Positions 1 through 9,749 of a stretch of DNA of 64,000 bases are shown here, in pieces. The position numbers and the translations under genes are program-made. Origin of the DNA: an uncultured Shimia sp. (lineage in GTDB: Bacteria; Pseudomonadota; Alphaproteobacteria; Rhodobacterales; Rhodobacteraceae); NCBI GenBank assembly GCA_937897325.1, contig CALCOY010000014.1, positions 1 through 64,000 on the forward strand. Direction: 5' to 3'. The notes beneath the pieces were generated by a model. That model had not been told where the DNA came from and made no database searches. It saw only the letters and a list, made by a program, of their open reading frames with translations. Position 1 is the stretch's first letter, and each line of letters opens with the position of its first letter.

Positions 1-249
1 TCATGATGCTCCATCCCAATCAAGAATGGGCGCCCCAAAAGCCCGGAAAGGGTCACGCTGGACTTTTGCTGGGCTCCAAAACGAGGAGTTTGACAATACC
101 GTGCTGTGGCTTTAGCCAAATACGGGCGGAGCAAGCTGCAACCGGACCCGCGGTAAGGGCAGAGCCCACTTGTTAAACTGAACCTACGGTCTTCCAGCCT
201 TTGTGCAGCCGGGTTGCGGGTCATCGGCTTGAGACGCACGGAGGTTCAC

Positions 250-1875
250 ATGAAGCCGCTCCCGACCAACCCCAATATTGATCAACTAAAGCGTCAAGCG
301 AAAGACTTGCTCAACGCCGTTCGTCGTCATAACGCAGACGCGATGGCACGCTTCCGAACGTCACTTCCTGAAGCTGCTGGAAAAAGCGCAGAATATCTGG
401 CTCAGTTACGATTGCATGATGCCCAATCTTGTGTTGCACGCGACTATGGCTTCGCCTCATGGGCAGCGTTGCGCGACTTTGTTGAGTTGTCCCGCGCTCG
501 CTTGAGCAATCCGGCTGAACTCGCCGCTAACTTTGCCCGATTGGCTTACGCTGGCGACGTGGCGGGCGGTATGGACCGATCCAAACCAGACCAGGCAGTG
601 CGCTATCTTGCGCTGCTCTTGGAGCAGGGGCCTCTCGACCCTTGGATCGCCTGCGCAGCCGGGGAGATCTCAATCATCCAACGGCAATTGGTCAATGACC
701 CGGCCTGGATTGCCAAAGCTGGCGGCCCGTTGAACTTGCCACCTCTCGTGGTAGCCACCCATTCCGGCCTGATCCAACTGCCGGAACATCGCACGGGGAT
801 ACACGGCATAGTGGGGCTCTTGCTTGAAGCCGGAGCCGACCCAAATCAGTCGGTTGCAAGTCGCTGGCCCCCTGCCTCCCTCTCCGAACCATCGCGAGAT
901 CATCGGCTCTCTGCGCTTTATGGTGCGGCAGGCGTGAACCACAATGCCGATGTAACGCGCCTTCTGCTCGACGCAGGCGCAGACCCCAATGACCAAGAGT
1001 CGCTTTACCATGCACTTGAGAGTACCGATGCAACCATCGTGCGTCTGCTCCTTGATGCCGGGGCAATCGTCTCCGGCACCAACGCACTTTATCACGCGCT
1101 CGACTATGACAAGCTCGACACCTTCCAACTGCTGCTATCACGCACCGAAACTCTCAATGAGCAGGATATGGGCCCGCTTTTGCTTTGGGCTATCCGGCGA
1201 CGCCGCTCGGTGGCACATATTGAGAGCATTATTGGCGCTGGCGCGGATCCAGCCGCAAAAGCAAAAGACGGCACAAGCGCATTTATCCTTGCACTGCGCC
1301 AAGGTCTTCCGGAATTGGCAGCGCTCCTGAAACGCGCCGACGTGGCTGAAGAACCTAGCGAAGCTGACCTCTTTGTTGCAGCCTGCGCGACAGCGAACGC
1401 CGAGGAGGCCCGCCGCCTTCAGACCCGCAATCCTGACTTCCCGTATGTATTGGAAGATGCACAGCTTTCCATGTTTTCGGAACTTGCAGCGGAAGGCTGC
1501 AACGAGGCTGTGAAGCTCATGGCAGAGCTTGGATGGCCGATTGATGTCCGCGGCGGAGACTGGGACGCTTCGGCCTTGAACCAAGCGGTTTTCCGGGGCG
1601 ATGCAGCCCTTGCGGAAACGCTTCTCTCCCATGGTGCAAGATGGACCGAGCAACATGGTTATGGCGACAATGTCTGCGGCACGCTAAGCTGGGCTTCTCT
1701 TAACCAACCCAAGCCAGAAGGCGATTGGGTTGCTTGCGCCAAGGTGTTGGTTACCTACGGCATGCCAGGCGCTGCCCGTAATCCTGAAGATCCGAAAACG
1801 GTGTTGATCGACGGTCAACCCTGTCGTTTCTCGGAAGAAGTGACAGACTACCTGCTATCAGTAGGCGAAATATGA
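250..1875 (+). CDS. Ankyrin-repeat protein
   Basis: A protein of about 541 residues with several ankyrin-type units of the form LLLxAGADPN, clearest near residues 187, 234, 262 and 330, with a further unit near residue 455. Ankyrin repeats mediate protein-protein contacts; no catalytic domain, signal peptide or membrane segment is visible, so a cytoplasmic binding role is likely but the partner is unknown. I chose the ATG at 250 because a GGAGG motif ends 5 bases upstream; an in-frame TTG at 214 would add 12 residues without a comparable ribosome site. It stands alone, followed by a long gene-poor stretch, and nothing nearby suggests a pathway. Confidence 0.85.
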   Translation: MKPLPTNPNIDQLKRQAKDLLNAVRRHNADAMARFRTSLPEAAGKSAEYLAQLRLHDAQSCVARDYGFASWAALRDFVELSRARLSNPAELAANFARLAYAGDVAGGMDRSKPDQAVRYLALLLEQGPLDPWIACAAGEISIIQRQLVNDPAWIAKAGGPLNLPPLVVATHSGLIQLPEHRTGIHGIVGLLLEAGADPNQSVASRWPPASLSEPSRDHRLSALYGAAGVNHNADVTRLLLDAGADPNDQESLYHALESTDATIVRLLLDAGAIVSGTNALYHALDYDKLDTFQLLLSRTETLNEQDMGPLLLWAIRRRRSVAHIESIIGAGADPAAKAKDGTSAFILALRQGLPELAALLKRADVAEEPSEADLFVAACATANAEEARRLQTRNPDFPYVLEDAQLSMFSELAAEGCNEAVKLMAELGWPIDVRGGDWDASALNQAVFRGDAALAETLLSHGARWTEQHGYGDNVCGTLSWASLNQPKPEGDWVACAKVLVTYGMPGAARNPEDPKTVLIDGQPCRFSEEVTDYLLSVGEI

Positions 1876-2784
1876 TAGGCATTCATCGACGGCGGGGACA
1901 GCACAATCGATACAGCCTACCAAGATCGTCAATGCGATGAGCGACCTGCACCGGTTAGCACAGCGATCGACCACCATAGACCGCAGGATAGATTTCGTCA
2001 GTTGGCCACCTGGATGATCTTTCCAGCCCATCGTAAAAAGGCAAGCCTGAAAACACCGACCGCAATGCGCCAACTAAACCGTTAGAAGTTTAGGCGCAGG
2101 TTGACGGTCATTGGTTCTTGCGCAAACGTCGTTGAACTTTCACCTACCCCAATTGGGCGGGCAGTTTTAAGGCGATTTGATCCAGATCGATAGTCCCGAC
2201 CAACTTCGGCTCGAAGATCGTAGCGACCCGAAAGACACCCAAGTCATCCTGCACATGCTCGAGACCGCGGCGGTGCAGCTCTTTCATGATCTGCTCGTCA
2301 GTGGCACTGCCGACATCCAAGAGCCCTCAAAGAACCATGGGATCGTCTCGCGCTCGAAGACCGAGCTGTGGTATCGCATCCTTGTCTGACCGCGCGCCTC
2401 TCACCGTTTCTCACGAACCCCCGGATCGGTCCTAAGGGTCAAGGTGATCTTTCTAAATGGGATTGTTGGCGGCGGCCAAAGCGGTTCGTCAGTTTCATCC
2501 GAAGGTTTCATGATTGGCCTTGATTTTGGTTCCATCTCAATCGAAGGGCTAGCCGCAGACCCGTGCGACAATCTCCGCGTTGGAGAAAGCTATGCGCTCT
2601 TGGTGGCCACTCTCGGTGTGGGGTGTATCACCTCTTGAACCGCCAGACGATCCTTAGCTGCGTCGACAAGTCCCAAACAATCCGTACGTCCTGCGGGAAG
2701 TCCTCTAAAGATCGTCATTCATGCGCCGCCGCATCGCGCACTATGTTCCCAAACAGAGTTTCGCCAGCAATGCGGCTTACCAGG
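1876..2784. other. Gene-poor stretch, about 0.9 kb
   Basis: No convincing complete gene is visible on either strand. Short open frames exist (for example 64 codons at 2444-2638 on the plus strand) but have no recognisable motif or good ribosome site. The only coding-like signal is a minus-strand fragment at 2144-2389, listed separately. Otherwise I see nothing specific here; it may be decayed DNA between the ankyrin gene and the sugar operon. Confidence 0.5.
2144..2389 (-). pseudogene. Unidentified coding-like remnant with internal stop
   Basis: On the minus strand one frame reads like a real protein with codon use similar to neighbouring genes: it includes KELHRRGLEHVQDD and then VFRVATIFEPKLVGTIDLDQ, ending at a TAG at 2144-2146. 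The same frame continues upstream to about 2389 but is broken by a TGA at 2327-2329. A TTG at 2320 preceded by GAGGG could restart a 58-residue product, so a small intact gene is the alternative. I do not recognise the family. Its position in gene-poor DNA fits a decayed gene, but this is weak evidence. Confidence 0.25.
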
Positions 2785-3666
2785 TCAAAGCAATCTAGCC
2801 GCCTGGCGTGCGCATCCGTGCAACGCCGCCGCATCGTCTACAAGAAGGCGTATGGGGATCCGCGCGAGACACCCGTCGAAGATCGGATCGGCCTGAAGCG
2901 GCGCGAGGACAGTCCGGGTGTGGGACCCGTTCAGCAGGGCGCGGGCGAGGCTTCCGTTGAAGAACATACCACCGAGAGGCATGTAGAGATAGGCAAGGGA
3001 ACGGGTCAACGCACCCAGGGCCCGTGCCATGAGCGCCATGGTCTTTTCGTTCTTTGCGATCTCTTCGGTGGGCGCATCTGCATGACCCAAGGCCACGTGC
3101 AGGCGTTTGAGGCCACGGCCCGAGAACAGATCCTCGACCGTCGGGAAAGGGGCCGGATCTATCTCTTGGCGGAGGATCACGGCGACGTCGCTGGGCAAGC
3201 TGGCATGGCCCGTTTCTGCCTCGAAGACGACCTCTCTCGTCAGATGCACCGGGCTGACATTGAAGCCAGTGCCAAGCCCGATGACGAGGCCTTGTGGTCC
3301 GTCAGGTTGGCCTTCGGCCACGTGGAGCAGGGCGCTGTTGGGTAAGGCAGGCAGCGCATGGCCGAGGGCTGCGAGATCATTGAGCAGCGTAACATTCGGG
3401 ATGCCGAACCGGGCACCAAGATCAGGCGCGTCGAAATGCCAGTCACGGTTGGTAAGTCGGCCGGATTGCGCACCGACAGGGCCTGCAATCGCGACGGTAA
3501 AGGCTGCGGCGTCACGCCCGGCAAGATAACCATCGGCCAGCGTCGCAAAATCGGGAAAGTCGTCATTGCGGTAACGTCGGACGCTCTCCATGAGCACACC
3601 GTCGCGCCCGGCAAAACCGATGCGCGTGTTGGTGCCGCCGACATCTGCAACAAGCGCTTGGGTCAT
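2785..3666 (-). CDS. glk: Glucokinase
   Basis: A 293-residue Glk-family (non-ROK) glucokinase that phosphorylates glucose with ATP to glucose 6-phosphate in the cytoplasm. The N-terminal phosphate-binding motif [13 protein letters not shown], the substrate region [13 protein letters not shown], the second nucleotide loop IGLGTGFN and the ETGHASLP segment are all present. The length is slightly short of the roughly 320 residues of many Glk proteins. Its start overlaps the stop of the upstream ATPase gene by 4 bases, so it is the last gene of a transporter operon. That coupling suggests the transporter carries glucose as well as, or instead of, xylose. Function is clear at family level. Confidence 0.9.
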   Translation of the reverse strand: MTQALVADVGGTNTRIGFAGRDGVLMESVRRYRNDDFPDFATLADGYLAGRDAAAFTVAIAGPVGAQSGRLTNRDWHFDAPDLGARFGIPNVTLLNDLAALGHALPALPNSALLHVAEGQPDGPQGLVIGLGTGFNVSPVHLTREVVFEAETGHASLPSDVAVILRQEIDPAPFPTVEDLFSGRGLKRLHVALGHADAPTEEIAKNEKTMALMARALGALTRSLAYLYMPLGGMFFNGSLARALLNGSHTRTVLAPLQADPIFDGCLARIPIRLLVDDAAALHGCARQAARLL

Positions 3667-4415
3667 GCAGCTTGGCCGGGCTGTTTGCCAAGGATGATCA
3701 TACCTAGAAGATCGTCATCGGTGACATCTTTCACATCCACAGTTCCGACTAGCTTGCCATTCTTCATGACGCTAGCCCGGTCGCAAAGCTCCATCACGTC
3801 ATGAATGTCGTGGCTGATCAGAAAGATGCCAATCCCTTCGGCTTTGAGTTGTTGGATCAACTCGCTGACCATTTGCGTTTCATGCGGACCCAAAGCGGCG
3901 GTGGGTTCGTCCATGATCAGGATCTTGGCATCGAAGTAAACAGCGCGCGCAATGGCCACGGATTGACGCTGCCCGCCCGAAAGCGCGCTGACAGGTTCGC
4001 TGAACTTCTGGAAATTGGGGTTGAGACGAGCCATGATCTTGCGGGTCTCCGCCTCCATCGCGTCTTCGTCCACAAAACCGAAAGCCGTGACAAGCTCGCG
4101 CCCAAGAAAGAGGTTTGAAGCAGCATCGAGATTGTCGGCGAGCGCGAGGGTCTGATAGATCGTCTCGATGTTTAAGGCTCGGGCGTCGCGGGGGTTATTG
4201 ATCTCGACCTTTTTGCCATTGATCGTGATATCGCCACTGTCCTTTTGATAGGCTCCGGAAAGTATCTTGATCAGGGTCGATTTCCCCGCGCCGTTGTGGC
4301 CAAGCAGCCCCACAACTTCGCCCGGCATAAGATCAACCGAAACATGATCCACAGCATGCACACCGCCAAAGCTGATGCAGATATCGTTCATTTCGACAAG
4401 GGGTGTGGTCATCAC
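3663..4415 (-). CDS. xylG: Sugar ABC transporter ATP-binding protein (XylG/FrcA type)
   Basis: A 250-residue ATPase that powers sugar import. Walker A is GHNGAGKST, the signature is LSGGQRQ, Walker [12 protein letters not shown] is followed by ISHD. It has a single nucleotide-binding domain, whereas classical XylG, RbsA and AraG are tandem duplicates of about 500 residues; in this it resembles the single-domain FrcA of fructose importers. A functional transporter would then need two copies of this protein. The gene overlaps both neighbours by 4 bases (permease upstream, glucokinase downstream), which argues for equimolar, coupled translation. Substrate assignment rests on the XylF-like binding protein of the operon. 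Confidence 0.85.
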   Translation of the reverse strand: MMTTPLVEMNDICISFGGVHAVDHVSVDLMPGEVVGLLGHNGAGKSTLIKILSGAYQKDSGDITINGKKVEINNPRDARALNIETIYQTLALADNLDAASNLFLGRELVTAFGFVDEDAMEAETRKIMARLNPNFQKFSEPVSALSGGQRQSVAIARAVYFDAKILIMDEPTAALGPHETQMVSELIQQLKAEGIGIFLISHDIHDVMELCDRASVMKNGKLVGTVDVKDVTDDDLLGMIILGKQPGQAA

Positions 4416-5701
4416 TTTGCTCCCGTGCGGCGGCGGTAGATGATGTCGATTAGGACGGCGGCGACAAGGACGGCGCCCACGACGATGTTCTGAAGCGGCG
4501 CGTCGACATTCACCATCGCCATACCCGATTGCAGCGACTGCATGATGAGGGCGCCGAGAATGGCTCCGTGGATCGTGCCAAGTCCACCGGCAAGGGCGGT
4601 GCCCCCGATAACGGCAGCGGCAATCACGCGCAGTTCGTCCAATGTGCCAATGTCGTTCGAATGGTTTGAGAGCCGCGCCGAAGCGACCACCGCCGAGAGG
4701 GCGCAGAGGGCGCCCATCAACGCGAAAACCTTAACGGTGAGAAGGCGCGTGTTGATCCCTGAAAGCTCCGCAGCGTCGGGGTTTCCTCCGGTCGCAAAGA
4801 TGTAGCGGCCAAGACGGGTGCGGCGGGCAATGAGGGTCATGCCGATGGCAACGAAGATAAGCACGAGGACCGAGATAGGCAGGCCATAAGCTGCGGTGAA
4901 GCCTTCGGGCATCTCTTCGCCGCGGGCCGCGAAGTTGCGGGCCAACACCCGTTCGGGAACCTGATAGGCATTTAGTATGGCAACAAAGCCGAGGATCGCG
5001 ATGCCAATTACTGCGGCAAGAACACCTTCCGCCCATAGCGGTTTGACAGGGAAGCCATGACGCGCCTTGTTGCGGCGGGCATTCCAAAGCGCGGCGAGTG
5101 CCGCCAAGGTGCAAAGGATGCCGACGACCCAGCTTCCGGTCTGTCCCAACGTGCCATTAATACCCCCAAATTGACGGAAGGTGGGGTCAAGCGGGCCGAT
5201 GGTCTGGCCGCTCGTGAGATACCAAGCGACGTTGCGCCAAACAAGAAGTCCGCCCAGCGTAACAATGAATGCGGGGATCATCAGGTAACCGACCAGGTAG
5301 CCGTGGAAGGCGCCGACGACAGCCCCGGTTACAAGACCTGTGAGGATCGCAAGCCAAGGGATGAGAGGGTGGCCGAGACCAAGGCCAAGTGTTTGGGGTA
5401 ACCATTGCGTCTGCATCATAGCCATGACGGCAGAGCAGGTTGCGAGAAGAGCACCGACGGAGAGATCGATGTGGCGGGTGACGATGATGAAGACCATGCC
5501 GGTGGCCATGATGGCGACGGAAACGGTCTGGATCGTAAGGTTAAAAATGTTGCGCGGCGTAAGGAAGCGCCCACCAGTATCGAAGTGAAAGTAAAGGCAG
5601 ATGACGATGAACGCGCCGACCATGCCCAACAGGCGAAGGTCGATTTCGAGCGTTTCCAGAAAGCTGCGCGGCTTGGCAGTGGGTACAGCGATATCACTCA
5701 T
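4412..5701 (-). CDS. xylH: Sugar ABC transporter permease (XylH type)
   Basis: A 429-residue polytopic inner-membrane permease of the ribose/xylose (BPD_transp_2) family. Hydrophobic helices run through the protein, and the conserved cytoplasmic segment [19 protein letters not shown], which contacts the ATPase, is present near residue 300. The C-terminal [11 protein letters not shown] segment is typical. It follows xylF after 132 bases that contain a strong stem-loop and a REP-like element, and overlaps the ATPase gene by 4 bases. The intercistronic structure probably lets the binding protein be made in excess over the membrane components. Confidence 0.9.
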   Translation of the reverse strand: MSDIAVPTAKPRSFLETLEIDLRLLGMVGAFIVICLYFHFDTGGRFLTPRNIFNLTIQTVSVAIMATGMVFIIVTRHIDLSVGALLATCSAVMAMMQTQWLPQTLGLGLGHPLIPWLAILTGLVTGAVVGAFHGYLVGYLMIPAFIVTLGGLLVWRNVAWYLTSGQTIGPLDPTFRQFGGINGTLGQTGSWVVGILCTLAALAALWNARRNKARHGFPVKPLWAEGVLAAVIGIAILGFVAILNAYQVPERVLARNFAARGEEMPEGFTAAYGLPISVLVLIFVAIGMTLIARRTRLGRYIFATGGNPDAAELSGINTRLLTVKVFALMGALCALSAVVASARLSNHSNDIGTLDELRVIAAAVIGGTALAGGLGTIHGAILGALIMQSLQSGMAMVNVDAPLQNIVVGAVLVAAVLIDIIYRRRTGAK

Positions 5702-5767
5702 GGCGGGTCTCCGTCATGGGGGCGGACGACACGTCCACCTTACCGGGGAATGGCGTGGGCTATGTAA

Positions 5768-5790
5768 GGGGGGCGTGTCGCCCACCCTAT
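5768..5790 (-). repeat. REP-like element between xylF and xylH
   Basis: Read on the minus strand this begins ATAGGGTGGGCGACACGCCC, a short GC-rich hairpin preceded by a TAGGGTGGG core. It resembles the GTAG-GGTGGGT hairpins that flank the transposase remnant near 47.2-47.9 kb and the copy near 15.6 kb. Membership in one repeat family is inferred from this shared core. Confidence 0.45.
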
Positions 5791-5803
5791 TTTTGAGTTT
5801 GAG

Positions 5804-5829
5804 GTAAGGCAGGGCGAGCCCTGCCTTAC
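5804..5829 (-). promoter_or_regulatory. Perfect 12-bp stem-loop just downstream of xylF
   Basis: GTAAGGCAGGGC is followed after two bases by its exact reverse complement. It lies 4 bases beyond the xylF stop codon inside the operon and is not followed by a T-run on the minus strand, so it looks like an mRNA-stabilising or partial-attenuation element rather than a full terminator. Confidence 0.65.
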
Positions 5830-5833
5830 GCGA

Positions 5834-6862
5834 TCAGTTGCAGGGGGCTGGGCCGCCGGATACGCCCTGGCAGAGCTTTTCCGCTTCGATCCAGCCTGCA
5901 TCCGTAACAGCTGCGAGATTGTCCTTGGTCACCGGCAGAGGCTCGAGGAAAATCGCCGTCATGTCGGTGCCCGCAGGTGACGTCCAGGCCTGTGCCCCTT
6001 CGACATTGGCCATCGCTGCACCGCCCGCCAGTGCCACGGCGATCTCACCTGCAGCTTTGCCCAGTTCACGCGCGTCCTTCCAGACGCTCACCGTCTGGAC
6101 GCCAAGAGCCACACGATTCAGCGCCGCGTGATCACCATCCTGACCGGAAACCGGGATGCCTTCCATCCCCTGCGCTGTGAGAGCGGCGACAACGCCGCCC
6201 GCTGTGCCATCATTCGACGCTACGACCGCATCTACGTCGTTGTCATTCGCCGTCAGGATCTGCTCCATGTTGCGCTGCGCGTTGGCGGGCAACCAGGCGT
6301 CTGTGTAAGCCTCACCCACGATGGTAATGGCGCCTGAGTCAATCGCCTCTTGCAGCACCTCTTGCTGACCGCCACGCAGGAAATCTGCGTTCGGATCGGT
6401 CGGGGATCCCTTAATCATCACATAGTTGCCTTCGGGGGCCGCGGCCAGCACGGCGCGGGCCTGCATCCGGCCCACCTCAATATTGTCGAAGGTCAAATAG
6501 AAAGCGCGGGCATCCTCGATCAGGCGGTCGTATCCGACCACAGGGATACCTTCGGCATCTGCTGCATCCACCGCTGGACCAATCGCCTGGGCATCTTGCG
6601 CAAGGATAATGAGCGCATCGGCACCCTGCGCGATCAGGCTCTCCACGTCCGAAAGCTGTTTGGAAGAAGATGATTGTGCATCGGCGCTGATATATGCAGC
6701 GCCCGCCGCCTCGAGCGCACCCTTGATGGCCGCTTCATCGGTCTTCCAGCGCTCTTCCTGGAAGTTTGACCAACTCACGCCGACAGTGATGTCTTGCGCC
6801 GAAGCACTTACGCCCATCACCGATACCGCTGCTACGGCCGCTGCCGTTTTTAGAAACTTCAT
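5834..6862 (-). CDS. xylF: D-xylose ABC transporter substrate-binding protein
   Basis: A 342-residue periplasmic sugar-binding protein with a typical signal peptide (lysine near the N-terminus, alanine-rich core, cleavage after ASA near residue 22). Several stretches match XylF proteins, notably GYDRLIEDARAFYLTFDN with the NIEVGRMQA continuation and the SNDGTAGGVVAAL segment. It binds the sugar and delivers it to the XylH-XylG importer. A GGGAGG ribosome site precedes the ATG. The gene is divergent from the ROK regulator, and the 177-bp gap contains a candidate operator. Xylose is the best guess; glucose is possible because glk is in the same operon. Confidence 0.9.
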   Translation of the reverse strand: MKFLKTAAAVAAVSVMGVSASAQDITVGVSWSNFQEERWKTDEAAIKGALEAAGAAYISADAQSSSSKQLSDVESLIAQGADALIILAQDAQAIGPAVDAADAEGIPVVGYDRLIEDARAFYLTFDNIEVGRMQARAVLAAAPEGNYVMIKGSPTDPNADFLRGGQQEVLQEAIDSGAITIVGEAYTDAWLPANAQRNMEQILTANDNDVDAVVASNDGTAGGVVAALTAQGMEGIPVSGQDGDHAALNRVALGVQTVSVWKDARELGKAAGEIAVALAGGAAMANVEGAQAWTSPAGTDMTAIFLEPLPVTKDNLAAVTDAGWIEAEKLCQGVSGGPAPCN

Positions 6863-6934
6863 TCTGTCCTCCCTAAAGCTCTGTCCCGCCTTTTCTACCT
6901 TTATCAGCGGGTCATCCTCATATTGAATGAATAA

Positions 6935-6954
6935 ATTCGAATTGCAAATTAAAT
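6935..6954. promoter_or_regulatory. Candidate XylR (ROK) operator 1
   Basis: ATTCGAATTGCAAATTAAAT lies between divergent xylF and xylR. It is unusually AT-rich for the region and matches 17 of 20 bases of the site at 13821-13840 in front of xylB. The site would let one regulator control both its own gene and the transporter operon. Confidence 0.6.
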
Positions 6955-7039
6955 TGGACAGATTGGCGAAATCAGGTCATCTTTTTGCTAGATGGTCTGT
7001 TCAGGATGGGCCCCGGGAGGAAAAAAAGGCAGCGTTATC

Positions 7040-8245
7040 ATGGCGTTCGGACATCAACGGCTGGAAAGCCGGAGGCTTTTGCTGCGGGAGATCTCCAAAG
7101 GCGGGCGCATCCCGCGAATCGATCTTGCGGAGCGGACGGGAATCAGTAGGGCGACCGTGACAGCGGTGACGGCGGATCTGCTCAAGGGTGGTCTGATTGA
7201 AGAGATACCGCGTGACCCAGAGGCCGAAGACAGCGCTCGGGGGCGGCCCAAAATCGACCTTAAGATATCTGGTAACGCGCATTTGGTGGCCGGGCTGAAA
7301 GTGTCGGGGCACTCGATCTCATTCGTGCTGATGGATTTCGAAGGTGCCGACATCGAGACGCATGAAGAGGCACTGCCCAATAGCACGATGACACCGGTGG
7401 GTCTGGCGGATGCGATTGCTAGGGGCCTCGACGCACTTGCCGCGAAAGTCGACGGGTCCGTAGCCGATTTATCCGGTCTGGGTGTCGGTCTTGCTGGGCT
7501 TGTGCAGGCTGACACAGGGCTGGTGCATTGGTCGCCATCGCTCACGCAACGCAACGTGAACTTGCACGATGTCCTTTCGGCACGGCTTGGCCTGCCGGTC
7601 TTCGCGGACAATGACGCGAACCTCGTCGCGATGGCCGAACTGACTTTTGGGTTGGGCCGCGATCATTCGGACTTCATAGTGATCACGATCGAGAGCGGGG
7701 TCGGGATGGGCCTTGTTCTCGGCGGTCAGATCTATCGGGGCACACGCGGCTGTGGAGCGGAATTCGGGCACACGAAGATCAATTTCGAAGGTGCGTTGTG
7801 CCGCTGCGGACAACGTGGATGTCTTGAGGCTTACGTGGCCGACTATGCTTTGGTGCGCGACGCCTCGTCCGTGCTCGATATAGATCCCAAAGGCTCGACC
7901 GCCGAGGCAGTAGCGCAAGTTCTGGCAGCGGCGCGGGCCGGGCACGGCGCGGCGCGAAATGTCGTTGACAGGGCGGGCAGGATGTTCGCCGTGGGGCTTG
8001 CCAACCTGGTGAATGTATTCGATCCGCAATTGATCATCCTCGCCGGTGAACAGATGCAGTTTGACCACCTCTATGCAGATGCGGTCATCGACGAGATGCG
8101 CAAATCCATTGTGCAGGTGGACAAACCGCCGCCGCGGGTCGAGATCCACAAATGGGGCAACCTGATGTGGGCGCGCGGCGCTGCTGCATATGCCCTCGAG
8201 TTCGTGCAGGACATCGCAGTCGAAAGTCTTGATCATGCGCGCTAG
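7040..8245 (+). CDS. xylR: ROK-family transcriptional regulator of xylose genes
   Basis: A 401-residue repressor of the NagC/XylR type. An N-terminal winged-helix domain (residues about 8-60, including RIPRIDLAERTGISRATV) binds DNA; the C-terminal ROK domain senses sugar and carries the signature CRCGQRGCLEAY near residue 253 and the nucleotide motif IESGVGMGLVLGG. The ATG at 7040 is preferred because homologous regulators begin just before this helix; an in-frame ATG at 6992 would add 16 unlikely residues. The gene is divergent from xylF, and the regulator probably represses xylF-H-G-glk, xylB-A and itself in the absence of the sugar. The next gene starts inside its last codons. Confidence 0.85.
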   Translation: MAFGHQRLESRRLLLREISKGGRIPRIDLAERTGISRATVTAVTADLLKGGLIEEIPRDPEAEDSARGRPKIDLKISGNAHLVAGLKVSGHSISFVLMDFEGADIETHEEALPNSTMTPVGLADAIARGLDALAAKVDGSVADLSGLGVGLAGLVQADTGLVHWSPSLTQRNVNLHDVLSARLGLPVFADNDANLVAMAELTFGLGRDHSDFIVITIESGVGMGLVLGGQIYRGTRGCGAEFGHTKINFEGALCRCGQRGCLEAYVADYALVRDASSVLDIDPKGSTAEAVAQVLAAARAGHGAARNVVDRAGRMFAVGLANLVNVFDPQLIILAGEQMQFDHLYADAVIDEMRKSIVQVDKPPPRVEIHKWGNLMWARGAAAYALEFVQDIAVESLDHAR

Positions 8246-9749
8246 CCTCGTCGCATTCCTCTTGATGACAGTCGCTGCACTGGCGGAGCCTCGGTTCCAA
8301 CCCGCCGAGGTCCCATATCACGCCTATGATGGCGGTTGGGAGCATTTCGTGGGCGGTGGCGTGGGGGTGTTAGACTGCAACGGGGACGGACGGCCCGATA
8401 TGCTGGCAGCTGGGGGCAGCAATCCCGTAACGCTTTTCATCAACCGGAGCGACAGCGAGATGCTGTTCGACGCCACGCCACTGGACATTGTCGGCAGTGT
8501 GGGTGCCTACCCGATCCACTTGAATGGTGACGCGCATGTGGATCTGATCGTGCTGCGAGTGGGCCCCGATCTCGCCCTTCAGGGTGATGGGGCATGCGGT
8601 TTTCGACCGCTGGACCTCGGTATCGATTTTCCCGACACATGGACCACAGCCTTTTCCGCCACTTGGGAAGAAGGACAGAGCGTCCCGACGCTTGCCTTCG
8701 GGCATTATGTCGACCGTACGGATCCTGATGGGCCTTTTGAAGCATGTGATGAAAACCACCTCTACCGGCCCGAGCCGGAGGGCTATGCACGAACTGTGCT
8801 GATCCCTGGGTTCTGCGCCTTGTCGATGCTTTTTACGGATTGGTCGCGCGGTGGCCGGGCCGACCTGCGGGTCAGCAATGACCGGCATTACTATGTCAAG
8901 GGCGGCGCGGAACAGCTTTGGGAGATGGGAGAGATCCCGCGCCTCTATAACCAAGCGGATGGATGGAAGGGTCATCAGCTATGGGGGATGGGCATTGCCG
9001 CGCGAGATCTAGACCGCGATGGCCGGGACGAGGTTTTCCTGTCGTCAATGGGCGATCAACGTTTGCAAGTGCAGGACGGCGATGGGCCGACTTATGTGGA
9101 CGTGCCGTTCGATCGGGGTGCCGCCGCACAAAGACCCTATGTCGGCGGTGACGGACGCCCATCGACAGGCTGGCATATCGCTTTTGGGGACATTCAGAAC
9201 GATGGGCGTGATGATGTATTCATATCAAAAGGCAATGTTCAGCAGATGCCCGGCAACGCAATGGAGGATCCGAACAACCTGTTGATACAAAACCTGGGTG
9301 GTCGGTTTGAAGAATTTGGAGATCGCGCTGGAGTGGCGTCGTTGCATCGGGGTCGGGGGGCAGCCCTGGTCGATTTCAACACGGACGGCTTACTGGATCT
9401 GGTCGTGGTGAATCGCCGCGCGCCGCTGGAGCTTTGGCGGAATGTCAGCGGCGGTGCGGGGCATTGGCTGAGCGTCGATTTGCATCAGTCCGGATCGAAC
9501 CGGGCAGCGGTGGGTGCCTGGATAGAAGTTGATGATGGCGCCAGCGTGCAGTCCAGGGAAATCACGGTTGGTGGTGGTCATGGAGGCGGGATGCTCGGCT
9601 CTCAGCACTTCGGCCTCGGAGAAGTGGAGAAGGTCAGGGTCAGGGTCCGCTGGCCGCATGGAAACTGGAGCAATTGGGAAGTTATCGCGGCCGATCAGAT
9701 CATTCGGATCACGCCGGACGGGACAAACTTGTCGGTCAGACGCTACTGA
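8235..9749 (+). CDS. CRTAC1-like secreted FG-GAP / ASPIC-UnbV protein
   Basis: A 504-residue exported protein with a short signal peptide (MRASLVAFLLMTVAALA). It contains repeated FG-GAP/VCBS-like calcium loops (DCNGDGRPDM, DLDRDGRDEVF, DIQNDGRDDVF, DFNTDGLLDLV) expected to form a beta-propeller, followed by a C-terminal ASPIC/UnbV-type region (about residues 420-495). It starts 11 bases inside the 3' end of xylR, so the two are probably cotranscribed. The stop overlaps that of the convergent di-haem peroxidase gene by 7 bases. Proteins of this kind often accompany MauG-like peroxidases, and a joint periplasmic role is plausible, but no substrate can be named. Confidence 0.85.
   Translation: MRASLVAFLLMTVAALAEPRFQPAEVPYHAYDGGWEHFVGGGVGVLDCNGDGRPDMLAAGGSNPVTLFINRSDSEMLFDATPLDIVGSVGAYPIHLNGDAHVDLIVLRVGPDLALQGDGACGFRPLDLGIDFPDTWTTAFSATWEEGQSVPTLAFGHYVDRTDPDGPFEACDENHLYRPEPEGYARTVLIPGFCALSMLFTDWSRGGRADLRVSNDRHYYVKGGAEQLWEMGEIPRLYNQADGWKGHQLWGMGIAARDLDRDGRDEVFLSSMGDQRLQVQDGDGPTYVDVPFDRGAAAQRPYVGGDGRPSTGWHIAFGDIQNDGRDDVFISKGNVQQMPGNAMEDPNNLLIQNLGGRFEEFGDRAGVASLHRGRGAALVDFNTDGLLDLVVVNRRAPLELWRNVSGGAGHWLSVDLHQSGSNRAAVGAWIEVDDGASVQSREITVGGGHGGGMLGSQHFGLGEVEKVRVRVRWPHGNWSNWEVIAADQIIRITPDGTNLSVRRY

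Noticed and set aside
90-118. TTGACA at 90-95 as a promoter for the ankyrin gene.
   Set aside because: The base position where a -10 box is expected (113-118) reads TAGCCA, too weak to support a promoter.
2444-2638. 64-codon open frame in the gene-poor stretch.
   Set aside because: No ribosome site, no recognisable motif and no neighbour to support it.
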